Positions 1 through 9,223 are shown, counted from the stretch's first letter. The stretch: DNA of 64,000 bases from Palsa-1439 sp050015495 (GCA_050015495.1 JBEKBH010000005.1:1-64000); one strand, 5' to 3'. Made by a program: numbers and translations. The notes: generated from the letters alone by a model not told the origin.

Positions 1-509
1 ACCTCAAGCAATGCCGCCAGGCTGAGCGTCGCAAAAGCCATCGCCAGCCCGTAGCCCCGCGAGTCACTGAAATAGTCCAACACAAACGCATTGGACAGCA
101 GGGCGACAAAAGCCAACCGGCCCACGAGCCGTCTGGTGAACTGTTGCCGGATTCGCCAAATCGCGCACAGGAAAACCCCGAAGGCCAGCAGGCTCGGAAT
201 CCGGATGCGCTGAATCTCGTTGAACCGGAACAGATCAAAACAGGCGCGGCTGAGAACGAGGTTCAGGAATTGGGCTTGGGCGTTCCAGTCCCCCCAGTCC
301 CTGGCAGTGAAATGGTCGGCAAAATGAAGGTGATAGATCGAGCGCAGCAGCCCCCATTCATCCGGGGCGAGTGGCAGTTTGATGAGCCGGTAGGTGACAT
401 ACGACAAGCCGAGCAACGCCAAAACGATTTCCACCCAGGATTCCGCAAAAACAAGCCTCGCCAACCCTCGGCGCCCACGACCGTCCGAATTCTTGACTCC
501 TTGCTCCAT
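1..509 (-). CDS. GT-C family membrane glycosyltransferase, partial (C-terminus beyond window)
   Basis: Reading the minus strand from an ATG at 509 gives an open frame that runs off the left edge (about 169 residues seen). A hydrophobic helix follows a short basic N-terminus, then an acidic motif (LPLAPDEW, about residues 44-51) in the first external loop, then further hydrophobic stretches. An Asp-Glu pair in the first loop is typical of GT39/PMT/ArnT-like GT-C enzymes, which use polyprenyl-phosphate sugars at the periplasmic face of the inner membrane. An in-frame stop lies just upstream (531-533), so the ATG is the likely start. A second GT-C-like gene lies at 6154-7857. The acceptor and donor cannot be told from sequence. 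Confidence 0.65.
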   Translation of the reverse strand, partial: MEQGVKNSDGRGRRGLARLVFAESWVEIVLALLGLSYVTYRLIKLPLAPDEWGLLRSIYHLHFADHFTARDWGDWNAQAQFLNLVLSRACFDLFRFNEIQRIRIPSLLAFGVFLCAIWRIRQQFTRRLVGRLAFVALLSNAFVLDYFSDSRGYGLAMAFATLSLAALLE

Positions 510-689
510 ACTATCTTGCTGTACGCGCCTTCATGATCGCCAAGAATTAGACTGACATTTCCCACACGATTTCATCGACGAACATGCTCGCAGCATACAG
601 GCAAACGCGGAGAGCGGGAAGGGGAAAGCCGGTAACTTTGGAAGTGGCCGCTCTTGGAGGTCGAGCGGCCACCCCGGTTAGGCGTTTAG

Positions 690-948
690 TTCACGTAGAA
701 GCAGAGGGCATACGCCGCCAAACAGAACACCGCCGAGACTGCCCCGTTCGGAGCTCTCTGGCTGCTGGCATAGCGGAACTCGGGCACGGCCATCAACAGG
801 AGACAGGCGACCGTTGCCGGCAAAACTCTGAAAAGTCGGTCGGCGATCCAAAAACGTGAGCCTGGTTGAGGCGAGAGCAAACACGTACACGAGATAAACC
901 CCGCTGCCGGGATGCGTTCCCAGGAGGGCGCAGACCGGCAACAGGGTT
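690..948 (-). pseudogene. Decayed internal fragment of the GT-C gene at 6154-7857
   Basis: This stretch is closely similar at DNA level to about 7395-7650, inside the intact glycosyltransferase on the same strand. The matching peptide begins LLGTHPGSGVYLVY here and LLGTHPGNGVYLVY in the intact gene. Small insertions and deletions throw the rest of the copy out of frame, so no continuous product is possible. The flanks on either side (510-689 and 949-961) do not obviously match the paralogue. It is read as the remnant of a partial duplication. Confidence 0.75.
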
Positions 949-961
949 TATCTCTGTGTTT

Positions 962-2416
962 CTAGCCGAAGTATTCTTCTTCCGTGCCGACGCGCTGGAC
1001 TTCTTTCCGGTCGCTCCCATGGAGGATATGGTGAGCCGCTTGGAACCCCTTCGCAATAACATGGTGCATGTGAATGTACTGATAATACCCCTGCCGACCG
1101 TAGGAGATCAGATTCGGGATGGAATCCACGTACTCGCGCAACGCGACGGCGTGTTCCTGATAACCGATCTCGAACACGGGATAGACGTGTGCCTTCCGCC
1201 GGACAAAGTACCCCCGCACGGTGTCGTTATTCGGCAACAATCCCGACGCTTTCAGTCCGTCCAGGCACCGGGCATACAACCACTCGTCCGGGGCGTTCCA
1301 CACCTCGTCGTTCTTGAAACAGGAAATCTCCAGACACAGCGAAGTCTTGTCGGGTGACGGCACCATCTTCATGCTCCAGAACTTGAACTGTTCGATCCGA
1401 AAAAACGGGTACTGAGGTTCAGGGACATAAAGCGCATCGTTGTCCGTCACTTTTTCTTGATCAAGAGTCAGGAACACAAACACTACGCCCCGGTGGCGCA
1501 GCGCATTGGCTGATGCCACGATCTTTTCCGGTGCGGAGGGCTTCAGTATCCGCACCAGATCGGTCAGGGGTATGGTGGAGAGAAAGTAATCGCAGGGCAG
1601 CTCGACGGTTTGTCCCCCGCTATCGACCACGGCTGACACGACACGACCATCGGCCATGTTGACCTGCCGGAGCGACGTGGACAGGGTGATGATGCCGCCG
1701 TTGCCCTGGATCTTCTCGGCCATTCGGTTCGCAATGCTCCCGATGCCGTACTCGCAGTAGTAGTACTTCGTGGTGTACGTACGCGGGTCGTGCTTGGGTT
1801 TCCACACCAACTGCCGCAGTGCGTCCCATAGGTTGATGATGGAGATTCGTTGGGCCGCCCAGTCCCGCGAGAGTTGCGACGGCGGGATGCCCCAAATCTT
1901 CGTCGTGTACTGCCCGAAGAATATCTCGTACAAATGCCGACCGAACCGTTTCGTCACCCACGATTCGAACGAATCTTCGGGAAGCGTGGTGAACTTTCCC
2001 TTCAGCGACGTCCAGAAATAATCCAGCAGGCACTTGGCGGAAATCAGCGGATTGATCGAGCGCAACAAGTTGCCCAATTCCAGCGGGTAATTGAGTCGTT
2101 TCCCCCACAAGAGATATTGTGTCTTGCGGACTCCAGGCCGGAACTCGTCACCCATCAATTGCTGGATCTCGTCGAGAATCTCCTGACGCTTGGTGATGAA
2201 GCGGTGCCCGCCGAAATCGAACAGGTATCCGTCCTTGCCGATGGTCGCCGCCAGACCGCCGACGGCGTCTTCCAGTTCGACCACCTGCACCGAGACACCG
2301 GCCTCGGAGAGCTTCCACGCTGCAGACAATCCGGCCAGACCCGCCCCGGCGATGACGACGCGCTTCGCTGCTTGGCTACTTTGGTTTTTTGGTGGTGCGC
2401 TGCTTTGAATTTTCAT
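962..2416 (-). CDS. NAD(P)/FAD-dependent oxidoreductase (amine-oxidase / protoporphyrinogen-oxidase-like)
   Basis: The product is 484 residues with an N-terminal Rossmann dinucleotide motif (VVIAGAGLAGLSAAWKL, about residues 21-37). A second FAD-contact segment follows (VGGLAATIGKDGYLFDFGGH), as in flavin amine oxidase, phytoene desaturase and UDP-galactopyranose-mutase-like proteins. Such proteins often sit in polysaccharide or lipid-sugar gene clusters, which agrees with the GT-C and GT4 neighbours. The ATG at 2416 overlaps the TGA of a 32-codon ORF just upstream (ATGA), which suggests translational coupling. The substrate is unknown and the family assignment is firmer than the function. 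Confidence 0.85.
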   Translation of the reverse strand: MKIQSSAPPKNQSSQAAKRVVIAGAGLAGLSAAWKLSEAGVSVQVVELEDAVGGLAATIGKDGYLFDFGGHRFITKRQEILDEIQQLMGDEFRPGVRKTQYLLWGKRLNYPLELGNLLRSINPLISAKCLLDYFWTSLKGKFTTLPEDSFESWVTKRFGRHLYEIFFGQYTTKIWGIPPSQLSRDWAAQRISIINLWDALRQLVWKPKHDPRTYTTKYYYCEYGIGSIANRMAEKIQGNGGIITLSTSLRQVNMADGRVVSAVVDSGGQTVELPCDYFLSTIPLTDLVRILKPSAPEKIVASANALRHRGVVFVFLTLDQEKVTDNDALYVPEPQYPFFRIEQFKFWSMKMVPSPDKTSLCLEISCFKNDEVWNAPDEWLYARCLDGLKASGLLPNNDTVRGYFVRRKAHVYPVFEIGYQEHAVALREYVDSIPNLISYGRQGYYQYIHMHHVIAKGFQAAHHILHGSDRKEVQRVGTEEEYFG

Positions 2417-2511
2417 TTGGACGCCAACACCTCCTGGATCAACTGCCGCGCCGTGATCTGACTTTTATGGTAAGCCGCCCAACCGTAATCGTCTTGGTAA
2501 TACGGATTCAT
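2413..2511 (-). CDS. Small ORF coupled to the FAD oxidoreductase (32 aa, unknown)
   Basis: An ATG at 2511, preceded by a purine-rich GAGAGAA, opens a 32-codon frame whose TGA overlaps the ATG of the oxidoreductase by four bases. An in-frame stop lies just upstream of the ATG, so it is not the tail of a longer visible frame. The peptide starts MNPYYQDDYGWAAYHKSQ and is soluble in character. It may be a genuine micro-protein or leader, or the surviving end of a deleted upstream gene. I do not recognise it. Confidence 0.35.
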   Translation of the reverse strand: MNPYYQDDYGWAAYHKSQITARQLIQEVLASK

Positions 2512-2739
2512 GCCGAATTCTCTCTACTTTTCAAATTAGCCCACTACCAGGTCGTCGGAAGCCTTGTCGCCGACCATGACGTGCAGCCTCCCAAACGGAT
2601 CACAACCACCGCTCCGTTACCACATACGTTTTGACCTTTTTGTGGGACTGGATTACCCGCTACACAGGCATCAGTAATACCGGTTGGGGTCGAAACCAAG
2701 CCAAAGCATCGTGTGTGCCCACACAGTCGTCAACCAAAA

Positions 2740-2991
2740 TCAGTATACTAAATGAAATGCAAAGTGCAACAGGATAAATTCTGTCTTGATCCCGAACGAT
2801 GAGCGCGGGCGGCTGGAGGAGAAGGGGCGGCGTAAAGTGGAATCCCCTTGCTCGGTAGTCCCCCAAATTGGTTTTACATACGCCACGCCCATATAGCGCA
2901 TGATGAATCTGCCAAAGATCGCAAACAGTATCACGACGATCAGCACGACCAAGAGCGCCGTCTTTTCTCCGGGCTTGAAAATCGATTTCAT
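2740..2991 (-). CDS. Small hypothetical membrane protein (83 aa)
   Basis: The frame starts at the ATG at 2991, with AAGGCGAG a few bases upstream as a ribosome binding site. A single hydrophobic segment (about residues 9-28, ALLVVLIVVILFAIFGRF) follows a short basic N-terminus, giving a probable one-pass inner-membrane protein. After about residue 45 the frame becomes Ser/Arg-rich and less protein-like, so the C-terminus may be altered by a frameshift. No family is recognised. It lies between the oxidoreductase and another small minus-strand gene, with no clear operon link. Confidence 0.4.
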   Translation of the reverse strand: MKSIFKPGEKTALLVVLIVVILFAIFGRFIMRYMGVAYVKPIWGTTEQGDSTLRRPFSSSRPRSSFGIKTEFILLHFAFHLVY

Positions 2992-3038
2992 TTTCTCGCC
3001 TTCTTGATCTGGTACGACATGCCGACCTTGACGGCGCT

Positions 3039-3275
3039 TTAAGCATCCGTCACGGGTGGCAACTCCAAAATGGTGATAAACTCCTCTGGCTCGCCACACG
3101 TCCACCCGTAGCAGCGTTTGGCCTTGGGGTGGCCAATCAGGTCAAACGCCTCAACATCGCCTTCCCAAAGGGTCTTACCGCGAAACACTTCATGCACCGG
3201 CACCGATTCGACGTGCTTTGAATCGCACCCGTGCAACTCGGCTACCCCTTGCTCGCACGGCTTGAGTCGAGGCAT
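3039..3275 (-). CDS. Conserved small hypothetical protein (78 aa)
   Basis: Starting at the ATG at 3275, the frame encodes a compact protein with a core of the form VPVHEVFRGKTLWEGDVEAF followed by DLIGHPKAKRCYGW and an acidic end. This pattern recalls small uncharacterised proteins I associate with Verrucomicrobia and relatives, but that is recollection rather than a search. It has no signal peptide or membrane segment, and two cysteines in the second half. The longer frame reaching 3434 adds sequence without coding character, so the internal ATG is preferred. The function is unknown. Confidence 0.55.
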   Translation of the reverse strand: MPRLKPCEQGVAELHGCDSKHVESVPVHEVFRGKTLWEGDVEAFDLIGHPKAKRCYGWTCGEPEEFITILELPPVTDA

Positions 3276-3742
3276 GGCTGGTAGTATAATTCCGCGTTTT
3301 GTTAGGAGTATTGCAATGGAAATCACATTGGAGTCTGCATCGAATCGCGCCGGAAAGGAAAAATGAGATGACCCGGCCGCCAAAGATGGATATTGAGGTT
3401 TTCGTGATATGCGCCCTTTCGGCAATTCCTGCACTCATGTATGTCTGTATCTTGTGCTTAGACATCTATGGCCGGTTTGTGCTTGGCTATTGATATGGAC
3501 ATAAACTTGGTCCAAAAGACCCTGGTGGACAGTCCATCCGGCTCCGATAGAAATGAGGAGCGGGTCACAACCGCTGGTTGGCGACGGGCAAAGAATCAGA
3601 TTCGGCTTGTCAGCATTGTCCAAGGTGAGACACATTGCACCAGCACTGAGCGCACTGAGGAACAACACAACAAGCATTGACAAAACAAGTGGACGCTCAT
3701 CGTGGTGGGTGATAATGTGTAATGAGGTCAGAATGACATTCC
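3276..3742. other. Intergenic stretch with only weak ORF candidates
   Basis: No gene can be firmly supported here. One candidate is a 41-codon plus-strand frame from an ATG at about 3368, with a hydrophobic middle (VFVICALSAIPALMYVCILCL) and a purine-rich upstream stretch. Another is a minus-strand frame starting at 3677 with a signal-like N-terminus. Neither has independent support. The stretch is visibly richer in AT than the nuo region, like the GT4 gene that follows. Confidence 0.4.
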
Positions 3743-4843
3743 ATGCGGCTACTGATACTCAATCACCGCGACTGGCTGAATCCCCGTGCTGGCGGCGTGG
3801 AGGAAGTGCTGCGCCAAACTGCCACACGATGGGCTGGCTGGGGGCATGATGTACAGTTGTTGACCAGCCGCTTTCCCGGTGAGTCCCCAGGCCCGATTGA
3901 GGTCGGAGGCGTGCATATCAATCGCGTGGCGATTGAGGAGACATTCAACTTCGTCGCGCCCTGGTATGCGCGGCAAGCCGATGTGGACGTGATTGTCGAA
4001 CACATCTCGAAAGTTGCCTGTATGCTCCCGTGGTACACATCAGAACCCGTCGTCGGCTATGTCCATCATCTGTTTGGAACAAGCATCTTCGGCAACATCG
4101 CTTGGCCCACTGCGGCTTATGTATTAGCAATGGAGAAGCTGGCGATGAGAGTGTACCGCAACCGCCTGTTGGTGGCCGTTTCAAACTCAACGGCACAGGA
4201 CATTATAGCTAACGGCGTCCCTGCTGACAACGTGCGAGTCGTATACAACGGAGTTGACTCTTGCCTCTTCCGTCCAGGCCTGTCAAAGACCAAGGAGCCA
4301 TCGGTACTGTGGGTTGGGCGCATACGTAAGACCAAGTGCGTCACGCACGTTGTTGACGCGTTTGAGATTGTCGCTCGCAAATTGCCCGCCGCAACTCTGA
4401 CAATTGTTGGCCAGGGCGACTTTGAACCTGAGCTGCGTAGCATCATTGCGTCGAAAAAGCTGCAGGACCGCGTGAGGATGACAGGTTACTTGGACGCTGA
4501 GAAGTTGCGTGACGAGATGCAACGCGCGTGGGTCTTGGCGTACCCGTCGCCCAAGGAGGGTTGGGGGCTGTGTGTTACGGAATGCGCCGCTTGCGGCACG
4601 CCTACCGTCGCCAGCAACTCGCCTGGACTGTGTGAGTCGGTTTGCGACGGTGAATCAGGTTTTCTTGTCCAGCACGGTCACATCGCTGGCTTCGCGGAGA
4701 AATTATTATTGTTGTTGACTACCGACTCATTGCGTCACCAGATGAGCGAGGCGGCCATAAAGCGAGCCAATCTCCTCACGTGGGACGAGACCGCCCGCCG
4801 TGCGCTCGACGTCTTGCAGGAGGCTGTGAAGGGCAATCGATAA
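3743..4843 (+). CDS. Glycosyltransferase family 4 (GT-B fold)
   Basis: The product is 366 residues, the normal length for a retaining GT4 enzyme. The N-terminal domain has the Gly-rich acceptor-side loop (NPRAGGVEEVLRQ, about residues 13-25). The C-terminal domain begins near VLWVGRIRKTK and carries the EX7E pair Glu272/Glu280 (KEGWGLCVTE) that contacts the nucleotide-sugar. It is cytosolic or membrane-peripheral and probably builds a surface glycan or glycolipid. The region is less GC-rich than the nuo genes, as is common for acquired polysaccharide genes. Donor and acceptor are not predictable. Confidence 0.9.
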   Translation: MRLLILNHRDWLNPRAGGVEEVLRQTATRWAGWGHDVQLLTSRFPGESPGPIEVGGVHINRVAIEETFNFVAPWYARQADVDVIVEHISKVACMLPWYTSEPVVGYVHHLFGTSIFGNIAWPTAAYVLAMEKLAMRVYRNRLLVAVSNSTAQDIIANGVPADNVRVVYNGVDSCLFRPGLSKTKEPSVLWVGRIRKTKCVTHVVDAFEIVARKLPAATLTIVGQGDFEPELRSIIASKKLQDRVRMTGYLDAEKLRDEMQRAWVLAYPSPKEGWGLCVTECAACGTPTVASNSPGLCESVCDGESGFLVQHGHIAGFAEKLLLLLTTDSLRHQMSEAAIKRANLLTWDETARRALDVLQEAVKGNR

Positions 4844-4919
4844 CTGCCAGTTAGAAGCGCCTGCCGAACAGCGCCCCCCCGCGCGATTGACCACAAGTGG
4901 GTCCGAATGCGTCGGGTCA

Positions 4920-5585
4920 TCATCGAACTGCGCTTCTTCGACACCGACGGGCCGTAAGTCCGAGCCCCCCGAGGCCAATTAAAACGAGTGCGGTCGTCGT
5001 TGGCTCGGGAACAGAAGCGATTTGGACAGTCCACGAGCCAGTATTATCGCCGTATCCGACATCCGTTACGCCCAGTTGCAGTTGCGTAGCCCCGGTCGGA
5101 ATGGTAAATGTCCCCAAATCGCCAATCGGAAATGGTGTACCTACAATTTGCCCACTGCTATTAGCGAATGTCCCAACCAACTCCGAAAAATAAATAGGGT
5201 AGGTTGCCGGGTTCATGTAATAGCTCGGTCCGAATCCTTCCAATCCGCCTCCATCCCAGTTCTCATTGTTCAGGGGCACAGCGGTGTCGCCATTCGCATC
5301 GGTATATGGCCATCCGCTTTCCGACCCAACTGACACCAATCCACTCACGTAACTAACGCTCAGGCTTAAGCCGGCAGAAAAGCTAATGCCGTCACTTGCA
5401 TTGATCACGGTTGGCGAGGTGTGGGAGTACACCGTGGCGTACTGATATGCCGAATTTAGACCGCCATTTACGTAGTCCCAGGGACCTTGGTTACCTTGGA
5501 CCGTTGTGGTGAAGGTGGTGTTCTGAGCCGATACGATGCCAGCCCATGAAACCAGCGATGCGACGACAAGACTCAATGCTTTCAT
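4920..5585 (-). CDS. PEP-CTERM sorting domain protein, secreted
   Basis: The 221-residue protein starts at the ATG at 5585, behind a strong Shine-Dalgarno (CAGGAGAAGGAC). It has a signal peptide (KALSLVVASLVSWAGIVSAQ), then a Ser/Thr/Gly/Asn-rich extracellular body. It ends with a classical exosortase signal: a VPEP motif, a hydrophobic helix (TTALVLIGLGGLGLTA) and a basic tail (RRCRR). By family knowledge the tail is cut by an exosortase, leaving the protein at the surface or in the exopolysaccharide. No exosortase lies in the window. The body is not assigned to a domain; the terminus is unambiguous. Confidence 0.9.
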   Translation of the reverse strand: MKALSLVVASLVSWAGIVSAQNTTFTTTVQGNQGPWDYVNGGLNSAYQYATVYSHTSPTVINASDGISFSAGLSLSVSYVSGLVSVGSESGWPYTDANGDTAVPLNNENWDGGGLEGFGPSYYMNPATYPIYFSELVGTFANSSGQIVGTPFPIGDLGTFTIPTGATQLQLGVTDVGYGDNTGSWTVQIASVPEPTTTALVLIGLGGLGLTARRCRRSAVR

Positions 5586-5931
5586 GTCCTTCTCCTGTTT
5601 GATGATTGACTTGTTCTGACCGTTTGCGAGCGCTAATTGAAACACCGAACTAGAAGGGGGTATTTGTGCTTTCGGGACGTGTGCAATCGAAAAACAGGAT
5701 GCTCATTAAGAGCGGCATTTCTTGCAGCATCCCTCGTCATCCTGGCAAGACGAATCATACCCCATACCTCTCGGGAGGGTCAAAAAAGACGGACCTGAAC
5801 GGCACTACTCCAGTGCAGAATACAGGGGACAACTTCCTGATTGCAAGTGAAAACTTTCACTTAAGATGACTCCTTGTAGCCCTGTTTCCGATACCAATTC
5901 CGGAGCCGCTGCCGGGAGAAGTTCCCCTCGA

Positions 5932-6087
5932 ACGGCTTTGGATTCAGCCGCCATCAGCCTGTTTGCGGCGGTGTTCAACTTCTGCAAGATTCACGGCACC
6001 CTTGGCGCGACGCCCGCGCACGGGGCTGGAATCGCTGACGGGCCTTGGACAATCGAGAAACTGATTGGGGAAGCAACCGAGAATTAG
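5932..6087 (+). pseudogene. Transposase C-terminal remnant
   Basis: This short frame resembles the end of DDE transposases, which finish with an FNFCRxHxTLxxTPAMEAG pattern. Here it reads FNFCKIHGTLGATPAHGAG followed by a WTIEKLIGE tail. The catalytic core is absent, and upstream sequence in the same frame (from 5866) shows no transposase features. The rest of 5586-6153 holds no recognisable gene. It marks an old insertion between the PEP-CTERM gene and the glycosyltransferase gene. Confidence 0.55.
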
Positions 6088-6153
6088 CAATAATCTAATG
6101 TCCCACGACCTGAAGTTCCAAGCCCAACTGGCACAAGTCCATTTCGTGGAGGG

Positions 6154-7857
6154 TTACGGCGTCTTGCTCCTCAGTTGCAACACCAAATACTGGTCCGCGA
6201 AACTCTTCGCGGGGGCACTCAATGGTCGCGCAGGCGCGAATCCTTTTTCCAACAACTCGATTCGATACCGTGAATTGAGAAAACGAAACGCCTCCACGTC
6301 GTCACCGCTAAGGAGTCCGGGCACGAGGTAGTACACCGCCCGCCCGGCCATGAGCGCGTCGTCAATCACCTGCGGATTGTTCTCAGCAGTCCCATTCGAT
6401 ACGTCCACCGCCCCATTCTCCCTCATGCGCCGATACCGCTGGGTGTTGAGGAAGCCCGTGTCCTCGGTGATCCATTCCGGGTGCGGCGGTTTTTTCCATT
6501 GCAGGAGCCAGAGCGGATCTGACTGGGAATGCGCGCGAAGCAATGTCCTGTGCGTGTCACCGACCAGAAGGTTTTCGACGGGAAGAAGACCCCAAGTAGT
6601 AACGATCAATGCGTCCGGCTCGTGGATGAGCGAGGCGACGTGCTGAAAATAGGCCGTATACGGCTGATACGCCGCATACGGCATATAGGGGGTGCGTGAA
6701 ATCGTCGCCAGCAGCCATAGCACCGATATGACAAGCCCCTCGGCAGAATTGGATCGTATCCAGCGGTTGTGAACGCATCCCCAAAGCCATACCAATCCAG
6801 CGGCGTCGATCACGCACACGAACGGCATTGCCCGCTGAATGTATCGCGTCTCGAAACGAATGGCGCACCCGAAGAACGCAATCATCAGGGCGACCAATAG
6901 CAGCGTCCACCACAGGAACGGTCTCGCACTCCGTTCCCGCGTCAGCGCCCAAACACCCGCAGCGAACGGAATCCACGCGAGCCGGTACGCCCAACATCGA
7001 AACCGATTATCATCATACTCCGACAACGCGAACTGGCACTGACCCGCGTTCAGTATCCGCAAAGCGTTGCTGTCGGCGATCGGCTTGGTCAGGAAATGCC
7101 GCCACGAGATGAGACCTTCGGGCCGGTCGAAATTCGGCGAACACGTCACGGCAAAACCGGGGCGAAACCAATCGCCGGTATACATTCGATTGCAGGCGAA
7201 CTGGACGCCGACCCACAGACCCAAGCCGACCGCAAACAACGCCATCTGCGAGAGTCTTGGACGCGGCCGCGGGTTCCGTACCCAAACGATCAACGCCACC
7301 GGTACCACCAGGAGAATGTTGTCAGCCCGAAGCAGGAGGCTCGCGCCGACGAGACTGCCGAGCGCGAACCACTTCCAGCGGGATGATTTCACATGCAGCG
7401 ATGCCGCAAGGGCATACGCCACCAAACAGAACACCGCCAACACGGCCCCGTCCGGGGCGATCTGGCTGCCGTAATAGCGGAACTCCGGCACGGCCATCAA
7501 CAAGAGGCAGGCGACCGTCGCCGTCAGAACTCCGAAAAGTCGGTCGGCGATCCAGAACGTGAGCGCCGTTGCACCGAGAGCAAACAGGTACACGAGATAA
7601 ACCCCGTTGCCGGGATGCGTTCCCAAGAGGGCGTAGACCGGCACCAGCAACACCGACAAGCCGATGGGATGCGCTGGCGGATATTTCACACCGTTCTCGA
7701 TGTGGATGAATCCCCTGCCTTGAAGTGCGTGAAGCGCCGGGAAGATGTAATCGGGCGCGTCGGCGTGGCAGTGGTCGGCTACGTCGCGGTCGGGCCAGTA
7801 GCAATAGCCGGCGAGCGCGAGGACAGTCAGGAGGGCCAATAGCTTCGGTCGCGTCAC
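6154..7857 (-). CDS. GT-C (GT39-like) polytopic membrane glycosyltransferase
   Basis: The frame from a GTG at 7857 (GGAG and GAGG purine tracts just upstream) gives 567 residues with about ten hydrophobic helices. After the first helix comes an acidic loop (HADAPDYIFPALHALQGRG) and then a YPPAHPIG motif. That architecture is typical of GT39/ArnT-like enzymes using lipid-linked sugars in the periplasm. The open frame extends up to 8085, but the extra 76 residues are low in coding character. A degraded copy of the region encoding roughly residues 70-155 lies at 690-948. Its substrate is unknown. Confidence 0.75.
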   Translation of the reverse strand: MTRPKLLALLTVLALAGYCYWPDRDVADHCHADAPDYIFPALHALQGRGFIHIENGVKYPPAHPIGLSVLLVPVYALLGTHPGNGVYLVYLFALGATALTFWIADRLFGVLTATVACLLLMAVPEFRYYGSQIAPDGAVLAVFCLVAYALAASLHVKSSRWKWFALGSLVGASLLLRADNILLVVPVALIVWVRNPRPRPRLSQMALFAVGLGLWVGVQFACNRMYTGDWFRPGFAVTCSPNFDRPEGLISWRHFLTKPIADSNALRILNAGQCQFALSEYDDNRFRCWAYRLAWIPFAAGVWALTRERSARPFLWWTLLLVALMIAFFGCAIRFETRYIQRAMPFVCVIDAAGLVWLWGCVHNRWIRSNSAEGLVISVLWLLATISRTPYMPYAAYQPYTAYFQHVASLIHEPDALIVTTWGLLPVENLLVGDTHRTLLRAHSQSDPLWLLQWKKPPHPEWITEDTGFLNTQRYRRMRENGAVDVSNGTAENNPQVIDDALMAGRAVYYLVPGLLSGDDVEAFRFLNSRYRIELLEKGFAPARPLSAPAKSFADQYLVLQLRSKTP

Positions 7858-8101
7858 GCCCTCGTCTCCTGATAGCCGATACGGACGAGCTTGCTCACTT
7901 TGTAAACCGGCGTCAACAACCCCGCCAGAACCAGAAGATGGCTTCGCGCGATTGCCTTTTCGGAAACTCCCATTGCTCGAGTCTATGTCGTCAGCGCTGG
8001 TTGGACAAGCCGAAACCGGGACAAAGGTGTGTGGTTGGAATGCACCGACGGTTTCCAGTCGCTGGTTGCGGTTACCAGAGTGCATTTTTCACTGCAATGC
8101 A

Positions 8102-9139
8102 TTAAGCCCGCTTTTGTACCAGCACCTTAAAGGTCCGGCCCATCATTTCGGGATGCACGAGTTGGTGGACGGCGGCGCGCTCTTTGCTCGGTTGGCCGGC
8201 GGTGCGTTGGACAATCTCCTCAATCTCGGCTTCCCCAATCTGCAATAAATAATGGGATTGGTCGGTGAACGAACTCGGTTCGAGTCCGAGCTTTTTTCCA
8301 TGTTCGATGAACGACGTGAACTCGACGTGCGCGGTAATATCCTGTTCGCCAATGTTCGCATACGGATTCGCGCTCCTGGTGTGTTGGTGATAACAGAGCA
8401 GGGTGCCATCCCGATGGTGCGGCGCGAAATATTCGTGACGCTCGTAACCGTAATCAATAGTAACAATCCAGCCGCGTTTCAGCCGTTTCGCCACGTCCGA
8501 TAGCCAATCCAACGCGCGCAGGTTGACTTCAGTGCGATAGCCCTCCATGTGTTGAACGGGCAGGTCGCTGAGAAACTCGGCCAGACGCGAGGTCGAGAGC
8601 GGCCCGGGCGATTCCGTGAAGTCGGCATTCACGTAGATCTCCTGCCACTCTCCATTTTTCACCTGGACAACGTGGACTGGCAACGCATCGAGAAATTCGT
8701 TGGAGAACACGCACCCGACAGTCGAATCGGGAAGTGGATCACCCGTCTCCACAATGCGATAGCGCAGGTCCGGGGCAGCCGCGAGCACGTCCGCCCGCAG
8801 CTCGCCGCGGTGCCCGCCAAACTCAACAACCTCAAACTCGGCCGGGTTGCCCAATTCTTTCCGGAAACTCCGGAACTGTTTCGCGAGCAGTTTTCCGAAC
8901 AGCGGCCCGACGCTCACGCTGGTAAAAAAATCGCCACGTTTCCCGATCTTTTCGCGCCGGCTGGTGTAGTAACCGAATTGCGGGTGATACAACGCCTGTT
9001 CCATGAACCGCTCGAACGTGATCCGCCCGCCGCCCGCGTCGATGTCGCGCCGGATTTCACGGACCAAATCAGGGTTGCCGTCCACACGCGTACGATAGCC
9101 GAGCCGCGCGCGTGGATGAAGGCGAAAGAACACTTGCAA
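8102..9139 (-). CDS. SAM-dependent methyltransferase, MidA/NDUFAF7 family (DUF185)
   Basis: The product is up to 345 residues. It has the family N-terminal block (ITFERFMEQALYHPQFGYY), a Gly-rich SAM-binding strand (VVEFGGHRGELRADVL), the SNEFLDALPVH motif and IVTIDYGYE, all characteristic of MidA proteins. The segment between the SAM loop and NEFLDALPV looks shorter than in typical members. Mitochondrial NDUFAF7 dimethylates an arginine of NDUFS2, the NuoD homologue, and supports complex I assembly. Here the gene is divergent from nuoA, so the same role is a reasonable inference. The start is uncertain: TTG at 9139, or GTG at 9133 or 9085. Confidence 0.85.
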   Translation of the reverse strand: MQVFFRLHPRARLGYRTRVDGNPDLVREIRRDIDAGGGRITFERFMEQALYHPQFGYYTSRREKIGKRGDFFTSVSVGPLFGKLLAKQFRSFRKELGNPAEFEVVEFGGHRGELRADVLAAAPDLRYRIVETGDPLPDSTVGCVFSNEFLDALPVHVVQVKNGEWQEIYVNADFTESPGPLSTSRLAEFLSDLPVQHMEGYRTEVNLRALDWLSDVAKRLKRGWIVTIDYGYERHEYFAPHHRDGTLLCYHQHTRSANPYANIGEQDITAHVEFTSFIEHGKKLGLEPSSFTDQSHYLLQIGEAEIEEIVQRTAGQPSKERAAVHQLVHPEMMGRTFKVLVQKRA

Positions 9140-9164
9140 GCAGCGCGAGTTTTGGTAGGTTCCT

Positions 9165-9180
9165 TGTGAAATGTGTCACA
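9165..9180 (+). promoter_or_regulatory. CRP/FNR-type palindrome upstream of nuoA
   Basis: TGTGA-N6-TCACA is present without mismatch, 43 bases before the nuoA ATG and 25-80 bases from the possible starts of the divergent methyltransferase gene. This is the exact half-site spacing of the CRP consensus. It could control one or both transcripts. That a CRP-family protein binds it is an inference. Confidence 0.55.
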
Positions 9181-9223
9181 AAGTCCGCCCGCAGGCGTGA
9201 CGGGCGAACCGAGTGGGGTTTTC

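Noticed and set aside
3435..3683. Minus-strand 80-codon frame with a signal-like start
   Set aside because: No ribosome binding site, no family resemblance and a competing frame on the other strand; support is too weak.
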